Shown: positions 23,965-33,139, counted from the first letter of the stretch. The stretch: DNA of 64,000 bases from RGIG8709 sp045575975 (GCA_045575975.1 JAZNFO010000016.1:1-64000), one strand, 5' to 3'. Notes: a model not told the origin generated them from the letters alone. Translations and numbers: made by a program.

Positions 23965-25389
23965 ATGACTGATTTTTTAATGACTATGATTGAAACAGAA
24001 CTTGCCGACGCAGTAGGTAGAGAAAATTGTTCAACAAGAACAATTGATAAGCTTACCCACAGCGTTGACTATTACTGGCTTTCCAGAATGTGGGCAGACA
24101 GAGGCCTTCGTATGCCTGAGGGTGATTTTATAGTATCGCCAAAGAATGCCAAAGAGACATCAAAGGTATTACAGATTGCAAACTATTATAAAATCCCTGT
24201 AACCACCTGGGGTGGCGGCGGTGGAACTCAGGGCGGACCGCTTCCTTTAAAGGGCGGTATCGTTCTTGACACAAAGAGAATGAATGAAATCTATGATGTG
24301 AACGAACAGGGTATGTACATAGAATGCGGAACAGGTGCAATATATAAGCACATTGAATGGGCTGCAAACGAAAAAGGTTATGCAACAATGCATTATCCAT
24401 CATCACTTACCTGTTCAACAGTTGGTGGTTTCTTAGCACACAGAGGTATCGGTGTTTCATCAACTAAATACGGAAAGATTGATGATATGGCACTTCAGAT
24501 GGAAGTTGTTCTTCCAAATGGTGATATAATTGAAACATCACCGTCTCCAAAACATGCAGCAGGACCTGACCTCAACCAGATATTCATTGGTTCAGAGGGA
24601 ACACTTGGTGTTATCACAAAGGCACAGATGAGAATTTATGACCAGCCTGAATCAAGACAGTTCAGAGGTTTCTTATTCCATAATATGACAGATGCATTCA
24701 ATGCGGGAAGAGAGCTTCTCCAGAAATTTAAGCCGTCTGTTATGAGACTATATGACGAAGCAGAAACAGTTTCTCTAATCAAGAAGATTGTTGGTGTTGA
24801 GAAAAAGGGTGCATTTATGAACGTTGCTGTTGAAGGCGTTAAAGAAATGGCAGACCTTGAAATGAAAATTCTTCTTGAAACATTCTCAAAATACGGTGCA
24901 GAAGATTTAGGCAGCGAATATGGTGAAAAATGGTGGAAAGAAAAGATAACATTCTTCTATCCAGGACATATGATGGATCTTCCTCAGTGCTTTGGAACAA
25001 TGGATACAATTGCTCCTTATGGCACGATCGAAAAAATTTACTGGGCAATGAAAGAAGCTATCGAAACAAACTTCCCGCAGGCAAGATTTATAGCTCACTT
25101 CTCACACTGGTATGAATGGGGTTGTATGATTTACGACAGATTTATTGTTGACGGTGATAAAGTTCCTCAGGATCCACACGAAGCATTCAGACTTCATCAG
25201 GAAATCTGGAACTGCGGTGTAAGAGCGGCTCTTGCAAACGGCGGTGTTGTTAATGACCACCACGGCGTTGGTATCAAGCTTGGAAGACTTATGAAGGAAC
25301 AGTATGGTCCTGCAATGCAGGTATTTGAGGGAATCAAGAAATCACTTGACCCGAATGGAATTATGAATCCGTTTAAACTTGGCTTATAA
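23965..25389 (+). CDS. FAD-linked oxidoreductase, GlcD-like
   Basis: A 474-residue flavoprotein of the PCMH/VAO family (glycolate oxidase GlcD, D-lactate dehydrogenase). The FAD-binding half contains VTTWGGGGGTQGG, SLTCSTVGGFLAHRGIG and FIGSEGTLGVIT. The C-terminal half has the substrate-cap domain and a late His pair (VVNDHHGVG) typical of the catalytic region. The next gene is an Fe-S protein of GlcF type, so the pair probably oxidises a 2-hydroxy acid or a sugar acid and passes electrons through Fe-S clusters. The exact substrate cannot be read. Confidence 0.9.
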   Translation: MTDFLMTMIETELADAVGRENCSTRTIDKLTHSVDYYWLSRMWADRGLRMPEGDFIVSPKNAKETSKVLQIANYYKIPVTTWGGGGGTQGGPLPLKGGIVLDTKRMNEIYDVNEQGMYIECGTGAIYKHIEWAANEKGYATMHYPSSLTCSTVGGFLAHRGIGVSSTKYGKIDDMALQMEVVLPNGDIIETSPSPKHAAGPDLNQIFIGSEGTLGVITKAQMRIYDQPESRQFRGFLFHNMTDAFNAGRELLQKFKPSVMRLYDEAETVSLIKKIVGVEKKGAFMNVAVEGVKEMADLEMKILLETFSKYGAEDLGSEYGEKWWKEKITFFYPGHMMDLPQCFGTMDTIAPYGTIEKIYWAMKEAIETNFPQARFIAHFSHWYEWGCMIYDRFIVDGDKVPQDPHEAFRLHQEIWNCGVRAALANGGVVNDHHGVGIKLGRLMKEQYGPAMQVFEGIKKSLDPNGIMNPFKLGL

Positions 25390-25406
25390 GAGAGGAGATA
25401 ATATTA

Positions 25407-26483
25407 ATGCTAATTTCACAGAAAAGTAAAGATACAATAGAAAGCTGTAGATTTTGTTGGATGTGCAGACATATATGCCCAATCGGAAATGCTACAGGTC
25501 AGGAAAGAAACACAGCAAGAGCAAGAGCTCTCAGCCTTTCACTTGTTGAAAGAGGAGCAGAACCTCTCGCAGAAGTTGCAGACAATGTTTTTGAATGTGC
25601 GCTTTGCGGAGCTTGTACACAGGATTGTGCAACAGGTTATGATCCTGTTTTATTCACAAACGAGGTAAGATTTGAAATCGCATCAAACGGAGTTATGCCT
25701 GAATACATAAAGACTTTGGTTGCAAATGTTATGGAAACAGGCAATGTATATGGCGAAAAAGAATATTCAGCTGAATTAAAGAAAGAAATCGAAAGTCTTC
25801 CAAAGACTGCGGATACTCTTTTATTCCTTGGTAAGGACGCGATTTATAAAAGTCCCGAAAGTGCAATCAATGCTATCAAGCTTTTAAAAGCTATGAAGGT
25901 TGATTTCACAGTTTTAGCAGATGAACCGGATTCAGGTTATACAATGAATTTCCTTATCGGTGCAGCTAATGAAACAAAAGAAATTATGACAAAGTGTGCA
26001 AAGGAACTTTCGTTTAAAACAGTTGTATGCTATGATCCTGCAGATGCAAAAACATTCCTCCGTGAATATAAGGAATGGAATATCGCACTTTCAGCAGATG
26101 TTAAAACATTCACAGCATTCATTGCTGAAAATCTTGATAAGCTTAGCATTAGAAAATCAGATAAAGTGTTCACAGTTCAGGATAGCTGTATTTTAACAAG
26201 AGACCTTGATGACTGTGATTCAGTTCGCAAGATTATTGATGCCTGCGGTGAGTCAAGAGAAATGCTTCTTAATAAGAAAGCAACAGTTTTAGCCGGAAAT
26301 CTCATTATGAATGAGTATATGCCTGAGGTTATGGAAAAGGTTGCATCAAACCGTGTAAAAAGTGCAAAAAATATGGATGCTGAAATCATAGTAACATCAT
26401 CTGTAGCAGAATATGTTCTTCTTAAAAAGGTTTCAGATATTCCTGTTATAACTATTGAAGAGGTGGTATTACAATGCTTGTAA
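25407..26483 (+). CDS. 4Fe-4S protein, GlcF/HdrD-like
   Basis: A 358-residue protein with two ferredoxin-type clusters near the N-terminus: Cys14, 17, 20, 24 and Cys64, 67, 70, 74. The rest resembles the two-CCG-domain region of GlcF/heterodisulfide reductase subunits, but the CCG motifs are weak (QDSCILTRDLDDC is the clearest remnant). It is the likely electron-accepting partner of the flavoprotein upstream, 17 bases away. Its end overlaps the aldolase start by 10 bases, indicating translational coupling. Confidence 0.88.
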   Translation: MLISQKSKDTIESCRFCWMCRHICPIGNATGQERNTARARALSLSLVERGAEPLAEVADNVFECALCGACTQDCATGYDPVLFTNEVRFEIASNGVMPEYIKTLVANVMETGNVYGEKEYSAELKKEIESLPKTADTLLFLGKDAIYKSPESAINAIKLLKAMKVDFTVLADEPDSGYTMNFLIGAANETKEIMTKCAKELSFKTVVCYDPADAKTFLREYKEWNIALSADVKTFTAFIAENLDKLSIRKSDKVFTVQDSCILTRDLDDCDSVRKIIDACGESREMLLNKKATVLAGNLIMNEYMPEVMEKVASNRVKSAKNMDAEIIVTSSVAEYVLLKKVSDIPVITIEEVVLQCL

Positions 26484-27310
26484 ACTTAAAAGAAATTCTT
26501 GATATGGCAAAGGAAGGCGACTATGCTGTTCCTGCATTCAATGTTTATAATATGGAAACTGTAATGGGTATTTTAGATGCTGCAGAAGAAGCAAAAGCAC
26601 CGGTTATTATGCAGACATACAGCAGACTTTTCACAAACGAGGAGGGATACTTCGTTACAGCTCTTGCTCTTAAGGCAGCTGAAAAAGCAAGTGTTCCTGT
26701 TTGCTTCCATCTTGACCACGGTGCAGGTAAAGCAGAGGTTACAAAGGCCCTCCGCTATGGTGCATCAGGTATTATGATTGACAAATCAGACCTTGAAATG
26801 GATGAAAATATTGCATACACAAAGGATGTTATTGAAATGTGCAGTGCAGTAGGTGTTCCGGTTGAAGGTGAAATAGGTCATGTTGGCTCTGTTAATGATG
26901 ATTCAATGGGGGAATATACAACCGTTGAAGAAGCAAAAGAATATGCAGATGCAACAGGTGTTTGTGCCCTTGCAGTTCTTGTTGGAAATGCCCATGGCAG
27001 ATATAAGAAAGAACCAAAACTTGATATAGAAAGAATAAAAGCTATTGATAGTGCAATTGATGCACACCTTGTTCTTCACGGCGGAAGCGGTATTCCTGAT
27101 GAAACAATAAAGGAAGCAATCAAGGCAGGTATAAGAAAGATTAATTTCGGAACAGATGTTTGTTTTGCTTTCCTTGATCAGGTTTTTGCAACTCCAAGAA
27201 CAACCTATGCAATAGATATGTTTATGAAAGACACAATTAAGAGCGTTAAGAACTTTGCTCTTGAAAAGATAAAACTTTTAGGTGCGGAGAACAGAGTATG
27301 TGTAAAATAG
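26474..27310 (+). CDS. Class II ketose-bisphosphate aldolase
   Basis: A 278-residue zinc-dependent aldolase of the FbaA/GatY/IolJ family. It shows AVPAFNVYNMETVMGIL at the N-terminus, HLDHG with catalytic Asp and zinc His, GEIGHVGS, VGNAHGRY with zinc His, LHGGSGIP and INFGTDV. In this operon, next to a PfkB kinase and an IolB-like isomerase, it is positioned to act like IolJ, cleaving a 6-phosphorylated deoxy-keto acid to DHAP and malonate semialdehyde; a plain sugar bisphosphate is the alternative. The GAGGTGG Shine-Dalgarno lies inside the preceding gene. Confidence 0.92.
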   Translation: MLVNLKEILDMAKEGDYAVPAFNVYNMETVMGILDAAEEAKAPVIMQTYSRLFTNEEGYFVTALALKAAEKASVPVCFHLDHGAGKAEVTKALRYGASGIMIDKSDLEMDENIAYTKDVIEMCSAVGVPVEGEIGHVGSVNDDSMGEYTTVEEAKEYADATGVCALAVLVGNAHGRYKKEPKLDIERIKAIDSAIDAHLVLHGGSGIPDETIKEAIKAGIRKINFGTDVCFAFLDQVFATPRTTYAIDMFMKDTIKSVKNFALEKIKLLGAENRVCVK

Positions 27311-28227
27311 TAGGAATTGGTGCAAATGTGCACGATACACTTATTACATTAAATAAATTTCCGAACGAAGATACAAAAATGAAAGCAGAGTCTATTTGCG
27401 AGGCAGGCGGTGGCCCTTGTGCAACAGGGCTTGTGGCAGCACATAAATTAGGGGCAGAATCAGCCTTTATCGGAGCCCTAGCAGATGACAGTGCAGGCAA
27501 TTTTCTTGTTGAAGATATGAAGAAAAGAGGTATGAGTGCAGACTTTATCAATATTGAAAAAGGGCATTCATCATTCTCATCCTGCGTCTGGCTTAATACG
27601 GAAAATGCATCAAGAACCTGTGTGTTTCATAGAGGAAATGTGCCTCCCCTTAAACTTTCTGAAAAGCAGATAAAAGCAATTGAGGATGCCGAAATTTTAA
27701 TGGTTGACGGAAACGAGCTTGAAGCTGCCATAGAAGGTGCAAAGATTGCAAAGGCGGCAGGCACAAAGGTTTTATATGATGCAGGGGGACTCTATGAAGG
27801 AGTTGAAAGACTTCTTCCGTATGTTGATATTTTAATCCCTTCCGAAGAATTTTCTCTCGGGTTTACGGGGGAAAAAACAGTAGAAGCTGCTGCAGAAAAG
27901 CTTATGAAAGAATTTTCTCCCGAAGCTGTGGTTATAACATCAGGAAAATCAGGGGGAATAATACTTGAAAAGGTCGAAATAAAGAGGTATAATGCATTTA
28001 AGGTAGATGCAGTTGACACAAATGGTGCAGGTGATGTTTTTCACGGAGCCTATGCTTTTGCAGTAACCAAGGGTTATGATTATTATAAATGCTGCACATT
28101 TTCAAGTGCCGTATCTGCCATTAAATGTACTAAGGTAGGGGCAAGAGACAGTGTGCCCGCCTTTTTGGAAACAATAAAATTTTTAAAGGAGCGTGGACAT
28201 AATGAATTTGAAGAAGACATGGACTAA
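27298..28227 (+). CDS. PfkB-family sugar kinase
   Basis: A 309-residue ribokinase-fold kinase. The N-terminal GG region (EAGGGPCATGLVAAHKLG), the lid region and the C-terminal anion hole DTNGAGDVFHGAY with catalytic Asp are all present. It overlaps the aldolase end by 13 bases and is itself overlapped by the IolB-like gene. The combination kinase-aldolase-isomerase matches IolC-IolJ-IolB of inositol breakdown in role, though the kinase could act on another sugar acid. Confidence 0.92.
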   Translation: MCKIVGIGANVHDTLITLNKFPNEDTKMKAESICEAGGGPCATGLVAAHKLGAESAFIGALADDSAGNFLVEDMKKRGMSADFINIEKGHSSFSSCVWLNTENASRTCVFHRGNVPPLKLSEKQIKAIEDAEILMVDGNELEAAIEGAKIAKAAGTKVLYDAGGLYEGVERLLPYVDILIPSEEFSLGFTGEKTVEAAAEKLMKEFSPEAVVITSGKSGGIILEKVEIKRYNAFKVDAVDTNGAGDVFHGAYAFAVTKGYDYYKCCTFSSAVSAIKCTKVGARDSVPAFLETIKFLKERGHNEFEEDMD

Positions 28228-28990
28228 AAATTATGGAAAATCTCAGATGATAACAAAGGAAAACAGCCCTTGCAGGAATGTTGAGGTTGATACATTAAGA
28301 CTTGCCGATGGTAACAAAAAAACCTACAGCGAAAAGGATAAAGAATATGGCGTACTCATTTTGTGCGGAAAATGTACAGTTGAGGGTGCAGGATTCAAAT
28401 ATGAAAATATAGGTGAAAGAGAAACTGTTTTCGACGGATATGCAACTTGTGTTTATGTTCCGAGAAACACAGAATTCACTATCACAGCAGTTGGCGAAGT
28501 TTCAGTTGTTGTAAGCAAATGTCCGTCAACAAAAGATCATAAGCCGGCACTTATCACTCCTTCTGATGTTGTTGGAAAGGATTTGGGAAAACCGGGCTGG
28601 CAGAGACATGCAATGTTCATACTGGATGAAAGAGTTGAAGCTGATCAGATTTATATTGGCGAATGCTTTATTGAAGGCGGTCAGTGGTCAAGCTATCCTC
28701 CGCACAAGCATGATGATGCAAATATGCCAACAGAGGCAAACACAGAGGAAATCTATTATTTTGAATTTGATAAGCCTCAGGGCTTTGGTATTCAGAAGGT
28801 ATACACTCTTGAGGGAGATATTGACGAAACATACACAGTAAAATCAGGTGATTTCGTAGAAATTCCAAGAGGCTACCATCCGTTCCATTCAGCTCCCGGT
28901 TACAAAAACTATATGCTCTGGATTATGGCAGGCCCTGTAAGAGGATTTTATATGACAACAGACGAAGACCATAAATGGCTTAATAATTAG
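28202..28990 (+). CDS. 5-deoxy-glucuronate isomerase-like (IolB) cupin enzyme
   Basis: A bicupin isomerase of the IolB/KduI family, 262 residues. The metal-binding region is clear: YPPHKHDD with two His, then EEIYYFEF with Glu, and a late RGYHPFHSAPGY with His. IolB converts 5-deoxy-D-glucuronate to 5-dehydro-2-deoxy-D-gluconate. Here iolG, iolE and iolD are absent from the window, so the substrate may be reached by another route. The ATG at 28202 has GGAG at 10 bases; an in-frame GTG at 28193 is less likely. It overlaps the kinase by 26 bases. Confidence 0.92.
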   Translation: MNLKKTWTKNYGKSQMITKENSPCRNVEVDTLRLADGNKKTYSEKDKEYGVLILCGKCTVEGAGFKYENIGERETVFDGYATCVYVPRNTEFTITAVGEVSVVVSKCPSTKDHKPALITPSDVVGKDLGKPGWQRHAMFILDERVEADQIYIGECFIEGGQWSSYPPHKHDDANMPTEANTEEIYYFEFDKPQGFGIQKVYTLEGDIDETYTVKSGDFVEIPRGYHPFHSAPGYKNYMLWIMAGPVRGFYMTTDEDHKWLNN

Positions 28991-29001
28991 GGAGTGTTAT
29001 A

Positions 29002-30681
29002 ATGAACGAACTTGAAAAAAGAGCAAGGGAAATGTCTGATTATTTTCTTGAATATGACAAGGAATACAGATTAGGTTTTGTGGAGGCTGAACAGGCAAAT
29101 CCCAAAACAAGAACCCTTGGGGAAACTTTTGTAAAAAACACAAAAGACGGTATAAAAACTCTTTTGTCGGTTGATAAAGACCTTGTGGCTTTATATAAAA
29201 CAGCCCTTTTCAGCGAAAAGTTTGATACATTCTGTGATGCAGTTTTAAACTCCATAAAAGAGGGTGGAAAAATCGTTGTTTCGGGTTGCGGTGCAACAGG
29301 AAGACTTGCAATAAGAGTTGAAGCATCATGGAAACTTGCCGTTAAGAATGCTGCAAAGAAAAATCCTGAAATGGAAAAATACTTAGATAGTGTTATCTCT
29401 CTTATGACAGGTGGAGACTATGCTATAATAAGAGCGGTTGAATCTTTTGAAGATTATATCGAGCTTGGAAAAATGCAGGCAGATGAGCTTAATATAGGAG
29501 AAAAAGATATTTTGATAGGTGTCACTGCAACAGGTGAAACGACATCTATTCTTGGAACTGCGGCAAAAGCTTTGTCAAATGGTGCTAAATGTTGGATGGT
29601 TATCTGCACAAATCCTGATATGATTCTTGGAAAGCTAAAGCGTGTTGATGATGTGTTTGGTCACGAAAACACAAATTATATCTATATGAAATGCGGTGGT
29701 ATGGCGGTAACCGGCTCAACCCGTATGCAGTCATCATCTATAGAGCAGGCGGTTATTCTTTCTGCACTTGAAATGGCTCTTCTGAAAATCACAAACAGTG
29801 ATTTTAGGGATGCTGATAAGGTGAAAGAAAGTCTTGTAAGTGGCTTTGAAAAATGTATATCAGCTTTATTTGATGAAAAAAATATAGAAACAATGGCTAT
29901 GCAGATTGAAGAAGAAGCAAGTCTTTATGAAAGAGGAGGCCATGTAACATATTTTGCAGATGAATATCTTCTTGATATCCTTGCAGATACAACGGAAAGA
30001 GGCCCAACATTCAGTGTTCCTCCTTTCAGACCTCAAAGCCATAAGGACGAGGTTCTTTCCTGGGCATTTGTTAAAAACCCAACTGTTGACACAAAAACTG
30101 CATGGACAAATTGCTTTGAAAGAGCTCCTCGCTGTATTGATAAAACAGAGGAAGAATACAGGGAAATAGGTATTAAGGAAGATGATATCAGAAAAATACC
30201 GAAAATAAATCTTTCTGCTCTTTTGGAGTATGAAATTGGTATGGAGCCTGACCCCGAAAGAGAAGAGGGAGACAGTCTTGCAACATGGATAGGTATTGAT
30301 GATAAAGCTCCTGAAACTGCAAATGACCAATTTTCAAAGTACAGAAAAACAAGTGATGTAACACTTTCAACAAATGGATATGAATTCCCGGAAACTGCAC
30401 TTAAGATATTCCAGCATCTTGCCCTTAAAATGATGATAAATATAATTTCAACAGGAACAATGGCAAGAATGGGCAGAGTGTATGGAAACTATATGGTTTG
30501 TCTTAATATAACAAATAAAAAGTTAGTTGACAGAGCAAGCCGAATGATTTCAGATTTGTGTAATGTGGATTATGAAACCGCAAATTATGAGCTGTATTTA
30601 AGCAAACTGGAATTTGAAGAAAAAGGCGAAAACAGCTCCTGTGTTATTCACACCATAAAGAAATTAAATAAAGATTTCTAA
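29002..30681 (+). CDS. Double-SIS protein, MurQ/GCKR-like
   Basis: A 559-residue protein, nearly twice the length of MurQ. The first SIS domain (about residues 70-270) has VVSGCGATGRLAIRVE and GVTATGETTSILG. The second half contains DTTERGPTFSVPPFR, a stretch found in MurQ/GCKR-type proteins, and a C-terminal helical lid. The layout SIS-SIS-lid is that of glucokinase regulatory protein-like members. It could be an etherase or isomerase for a phosphosugar, or a sugar-phosphate sensor. It closes the operon and ends in a hairpin. Confidence 0.85.
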   Translation: MNELEKRAREMSDYFLEYDKEYRLGFVEAEQANPKTRTLGETFVKNTKDGIKTLLSVDKDLVALYKTALFSEKFDTFCDAVLNSIKEGGKIVVSGCGATGRLAIRVEASWKLAVKNAAKKNPEMEKYLDSVISLMTGGDYAIIRAVESFEDYIELGKMQADELNIGEKDILIGVTATGETTSILGTAAKALSNGAKCWMVICTNPDMILGKLKRVDDVFGHENTNYIYMKCGGMAVTGSTRMQSSSIEQAVILSALEMALLKITNSDFRDADKVKESLVSGFEKCISALFDEKNIETMAMQIEEEASLYERGGHVTYFADEYLLDILADTTERGPTFSVPPFRPQSHKDEVLSWAFVKNPTVDTKTAWTNCFERAPRCIDKTEEEYREIGIKEDDIRKIPKINLSALLEYEIGMEPDPEREEGDSLATWIGIDDKAPETANDQFSKYRKTSDVTLSTNGYEFPETALKIFQHLALKMMINIISTGTMARMGRVYGNYMVCLNITNKKLVDRASRMISDLCNVDYETANYELYLSKLEFEEKGENSSCVIHTIKKLNKDF

Positions 30682-30684
30682 AAT

Positions 30685-30738
30685 AAAAGTGATATGCACC
30701 CCAAAAGTTAGACACTTTTGGAGGTGCATATCACTTTT
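30685..30738. terminator. Long palindromic terminator with IS150-like end sequence
   Basis: The arms 30685-30700 and 30723-30738 (16 bp, perfect) continue into an inner stem 30701-30708/30714-30721 with a TAGAC loop; A30722 is the only bulge. It separates converging genes and can end transcription both ways (TTTT on each side). The left arm TGCACCCCAAAAGTTAGAC resembles terminal repeats of IS150/IS3-type elements, so it may be a miniature remnant. Confidence 0.75.
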
Positions 30739-30753
30739 GTCCTCTCCTGCTTA

Positions 30754-31056
30754 TTATATTTCAAAATCTAAACAGCTTCTTGTTTTTGTGTAAGGTCTCA
30801 CCTTTCCGTCTGCCACCGCTACATGCTCGGGGTGACTTGCATAAACTTTTAGAGCATCCTCATTTTCAAAGGAAGAATCAAGCATAAGGTCTGCATTTGA
30901 GCTTGGAAGTCCGTTTGTGTAAACCTTGATATTAAGAAGTCCTGGAATTTTTCCTTCAAGACCTTCCAATCCTTCTTTAATTCCCTTTTTGATTTCTGCT
31001 TTTTCGCTATCAGAATATTCGTCTTTTAAACTCCACAAAATAATATGTTTAACCAT
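30754..31056 (-). CDS. Dabb-family (stress-responsive A/B barrel) protein
   Basis: A 100-residue protein with the dimeric alpha/beta barrel pattern: MVKHIILWSLKDEYSD start, LEGKIPGLLNIKVYTN in the middle, DLMLDSSFENEDALKVYASHPEHV at the end. His4 and the late HPEHV are typical of the family. Function in bacteria is unclear; related folds act as cyclases or monooxygenases. It has its own promoter (31088-31116), with the start ATG after AAGGAG. Confidence 0.9.
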   Translation of the reverse strand: MVKHIILWSLKDEYSDSEKAEIKKGIKEGLEGLEGKIPGLLNIKVYTNGLPSSNADLMLDSSFENEDALKVYASHPEHVAVADGKVRPYTKTRSCLDFEI

Positions 31057-31087
31057 AATAAATTCTCCTTTTTATTAGTATAGGAAA

Positions 31088-31116
31088 ATTATATCATAAC
31101 GGAAAATCTTAGTCAA
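31088..31116 (-). promoter_or_regulatory. Promoter of Dabb gene
   Basis: On the minus strand TTGACT (31116-31111) and TATAAT (31093-31088) are 17 bp apart. The -35 box lies inside the last codons of ptsI. Confidence 0.7.
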
Positions 31117-32728
31117 GGGATAAAATGTGTTCTTTCATTGGAAGAACAAGGCTTGGCGAAACGGAAAGCTCATCTATTCCAAAGTCGATAAAAGTTTTTG
31201 TAAGAGACATATCCGATGCAAGCTCTCCGCAAATTCCAACCCAGATGTTGTTTTCACGGGCAGTTTTGCCGATGTATTCAATAAGCCTTAAAATTGCCTT
31301 GTGGTGATTGTCGCAAAAGGTTTGAACAGAGCTGTTTTGTCTGTCTATTGCAAGAGTGTATTGAGTAAGGTCGTTTGTTCCGATGCTGAAAAAATCAACT
31401 TCTTTTGCGAGAATGTCACAGATTATGGCAGCAGCAGGAGTCTCTATCATAATTCCCGTTTCAATATTTTCTTTGTATGATGCACCCTCTTTTGAAAGCT
31501 CACTTTTAACCTCGTTTATAATATTTTTTATAAGATGAATTTCTTTCTCAGAGGTTATCATAGGAAACATAATGGCAAGATTTCCGTACATAGAGGCACG
31601 GTAAAGAGCCCTGAGCTGAGTTTTGAAAATATCTTTATCTTTAAGACAAAGCCTTATTGCACGATAGCCAAGGGCGGGGTTTTCTTCTTTTGGTAGATTG
31701 AAATAATCAATTTTTTTATCTGCACCGATGTCAAGTGTGCGGATAACAACTTTTTTATTTCCCATTTTCTCAAGAACAGATTTGTATGCCAAAAACTGTT
31801 CGTCCTCGGTTGGGAAATTCTTTGACTCAAGATATATGAATTCACTCCTGAAAAGCCCGATGCCCTCTGCATCATTTGATAAAACTGCCGTGGTTTCATC
31901 AGGTCTTCCTATGTTAGCATAAAGACTGATTTTTTTCCCGCTTTTTGTTATGTTTTCTTTGCCTTTCAGCTTTTCAAGCTTCTTTATGCGGACATCATCT
32001 ATTTCTTTTCTCCTTTTGTATTCCTCAATTTTGTATTCGTCAGGAGTTATATAAAGACTCCCGCTAAAACCGTCTATAATAGCAGTTTCTCCGTCAAATC
32101 TCTCGTCTATTTGTTCTGCATTGATTATGGCTGGAATGTTCATTGTGCGGGCAAGGATAGAGGTGTGGGAATTCACTGAGCCAGAAAAGGTTATAATTCC
32201 TGAAAGATTTTTCTTGTCAAGCTGAACGGTTTCGCTTGGTGTCAGGTCATCTGCAACGATTATATAAGGTTCTGAAAGCTCCTCCACTGTATCATTATCT
32301 TTTGAAAGAATTTTTATTATTCTGTCGGAAATGTCAATAACATCAATGCTTCGAGCCTGCATATATTCATCATCCATATTTCTGAAATTGTCCGAAAAAA
32401 TATCGGAGGTTTTGGCAACTGCATATTCTGCACACACCATCTGGGAACACATAATGTTTAAAATGCTTTCCTGATAATCTGCATCCTCTATCATAATCTG
32501 ATGTATATGAAAAATTTCAGCACCCTCTTCACCTGCTTCAGAAAGAGCCTTATTATATAAATCTTCAAGCTGACTTTTTGCGAGTTTAACTGCATCAAAA
32601 AAGCGGTTTTTTTCTTTTTCGATATTGCTTGTGTGTCTTCTCTTTATAAAAGTGTCCTGTTTTTTATAAAAGTAAAGTTTTCCCATGGCTATGGCATTAT
32701 AAACACTTTGTCCGTTTATCTCTATCAT
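31109..32728 (-). CDS. ptsI: PTS enzyme I (PEP-protein phosphotransferase)
   Basis: Cytosolic enzyme that autophosphorylates from PEP and passes phosphate to HPr. At 539 residues it is slightly shorter than the usual 570. The active His is His188 in GSVNSHTSILARTMNIPA. The PEP-binding barrel shows EGIGLFRSEFIYL, the ALGYRAIRL stretch, FFSIGTNDLTQYTLAIDR and the catalytic Cys in GICGELASD. The glycine-rich approach to His188 is altered: family members usually read GGRTSHTAI. No ptsH or sugar-specific PTS gene lies beside it, though hprK is 9 kb away. The leader to the next divergent gene is A/T-rich. Confidence 0.93.
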   Translation of the reverse strand: MIEINGQSVYNAIAMGKLYFYKKQDTFIKRRHTSNIEKEKNRFFDAVKLAKSQLEDLYNKALSEAGEEGAEIFHIHQIMIEDADYQESILNIMCSQMVCAEYAVAKTSDIFSDNFRNMDDEYMQARSIDVIDISDRIIKILSKDNDTVEELSEPYIIVADDLTPSETVQLDKKNLSGIITFSGSVNSHTSILARTMNIPAIINAEQIDERFDGETAIIDGFSGSLYITPDEYKIEEYKRRKEIDDVRIKKLEKLKGKENITKSGKKISLYANIGRPDETTAVLSNDAEGIGLFRSEFIYLESKNFPTEDEQFLAYKSVLEKMGNKKVVIRTLDIGADKKIDYFNLPKEENPALGYRAIRLCLKDKDIFKTQLRALYRASMYGNLAIMFPMITSEKEIHLIKNIINEVKSELSKEGASYKENIETGIMIETPAAAIICDILAKEVDFFSIGTNDLTQYTLAIDRQNSSVQTFCDNHHKAILRLIEYIGKTARENNIWVGICGELASDMSLTKTFIDFGIDELSVSPSLVLPMKEHILSLD

Positions 32729-32821
32729 AAAGCTACCTGCCTTTAATTTCTTTTTTGATTTAGTATTGACAAAAACAAATTATAAATGCAGAAATAACAT
32801 AATTTTATTTGCAAGCAGATA

Positions 32822-32849
32822 TTGTGTTTTTAAAAAATTTGTGTTAAAA
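32822..32849 (+). promoter_or_regulatory. Promoter of DUF1294 gene
   Basis: TTGTGT (32822-32827) and TTAAAA (32844-32849) with 16-bp spacing. If used, transcription starts beyond the ATG at 32849, which supports GTG 32873 as start of the gene. Confidence 0.5.
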
Positions 32850-32872
32850 TGGAGCAAAAAGGGGATATTTCT

Positions 32873-33139
32873 GTGGATATATATTTGATTATATTTTTAA
32901 TCTGGAACATAATTGTTATGTTTATATATGGAATAGATAAAATGCAGGCAAAAAGAGAAAAAAGACGCATAAGTGAAAAAGCTCTTTTATCCTGTGCTTT
33001 TTTGCTGGGTGGATATGGTGCTGTGTTTGGAATGATTTTGTTTAATCACAAAACATCAAAAATAAAGTTCAGAACACTGGTGCCAATAGCTATGACTGTA
33101 ACTATAACTGCAATTTATTTTTTTGAGAAAATTCTTTAA
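32873..33139 (+). CDS. DUF1294 small membrane protein
   Basis: An 88-residue protein with three hydrophobic segments and the conserved DUF1294 core: YGIDKMQAKREKRRISE, then LLGGYGAVFGMILFNHKTSK. Family function is unknown. The start is taken at GTG 32873, with AAAGGGG at good spacing, because the in-frame ATG at 32849 overlaps the probable -10 box. Confidence 0.85.
   Translation: MDIYLIIFLIWNIIVMFIYGIDKMQAKREKRRISEKALLSCAFLLGGYGAVFGMILFNHKTSKIKFRTLVPIAMTVTITAIYFFEKIL

Noticed and set aside
32849..32872. ATG 32849 as start of the DUF1294 gene
   Set aside because: It overlaps the probable -10 box and lacks a Shine-Dalgarno; GTG 32873 has AAAGGGG in place.
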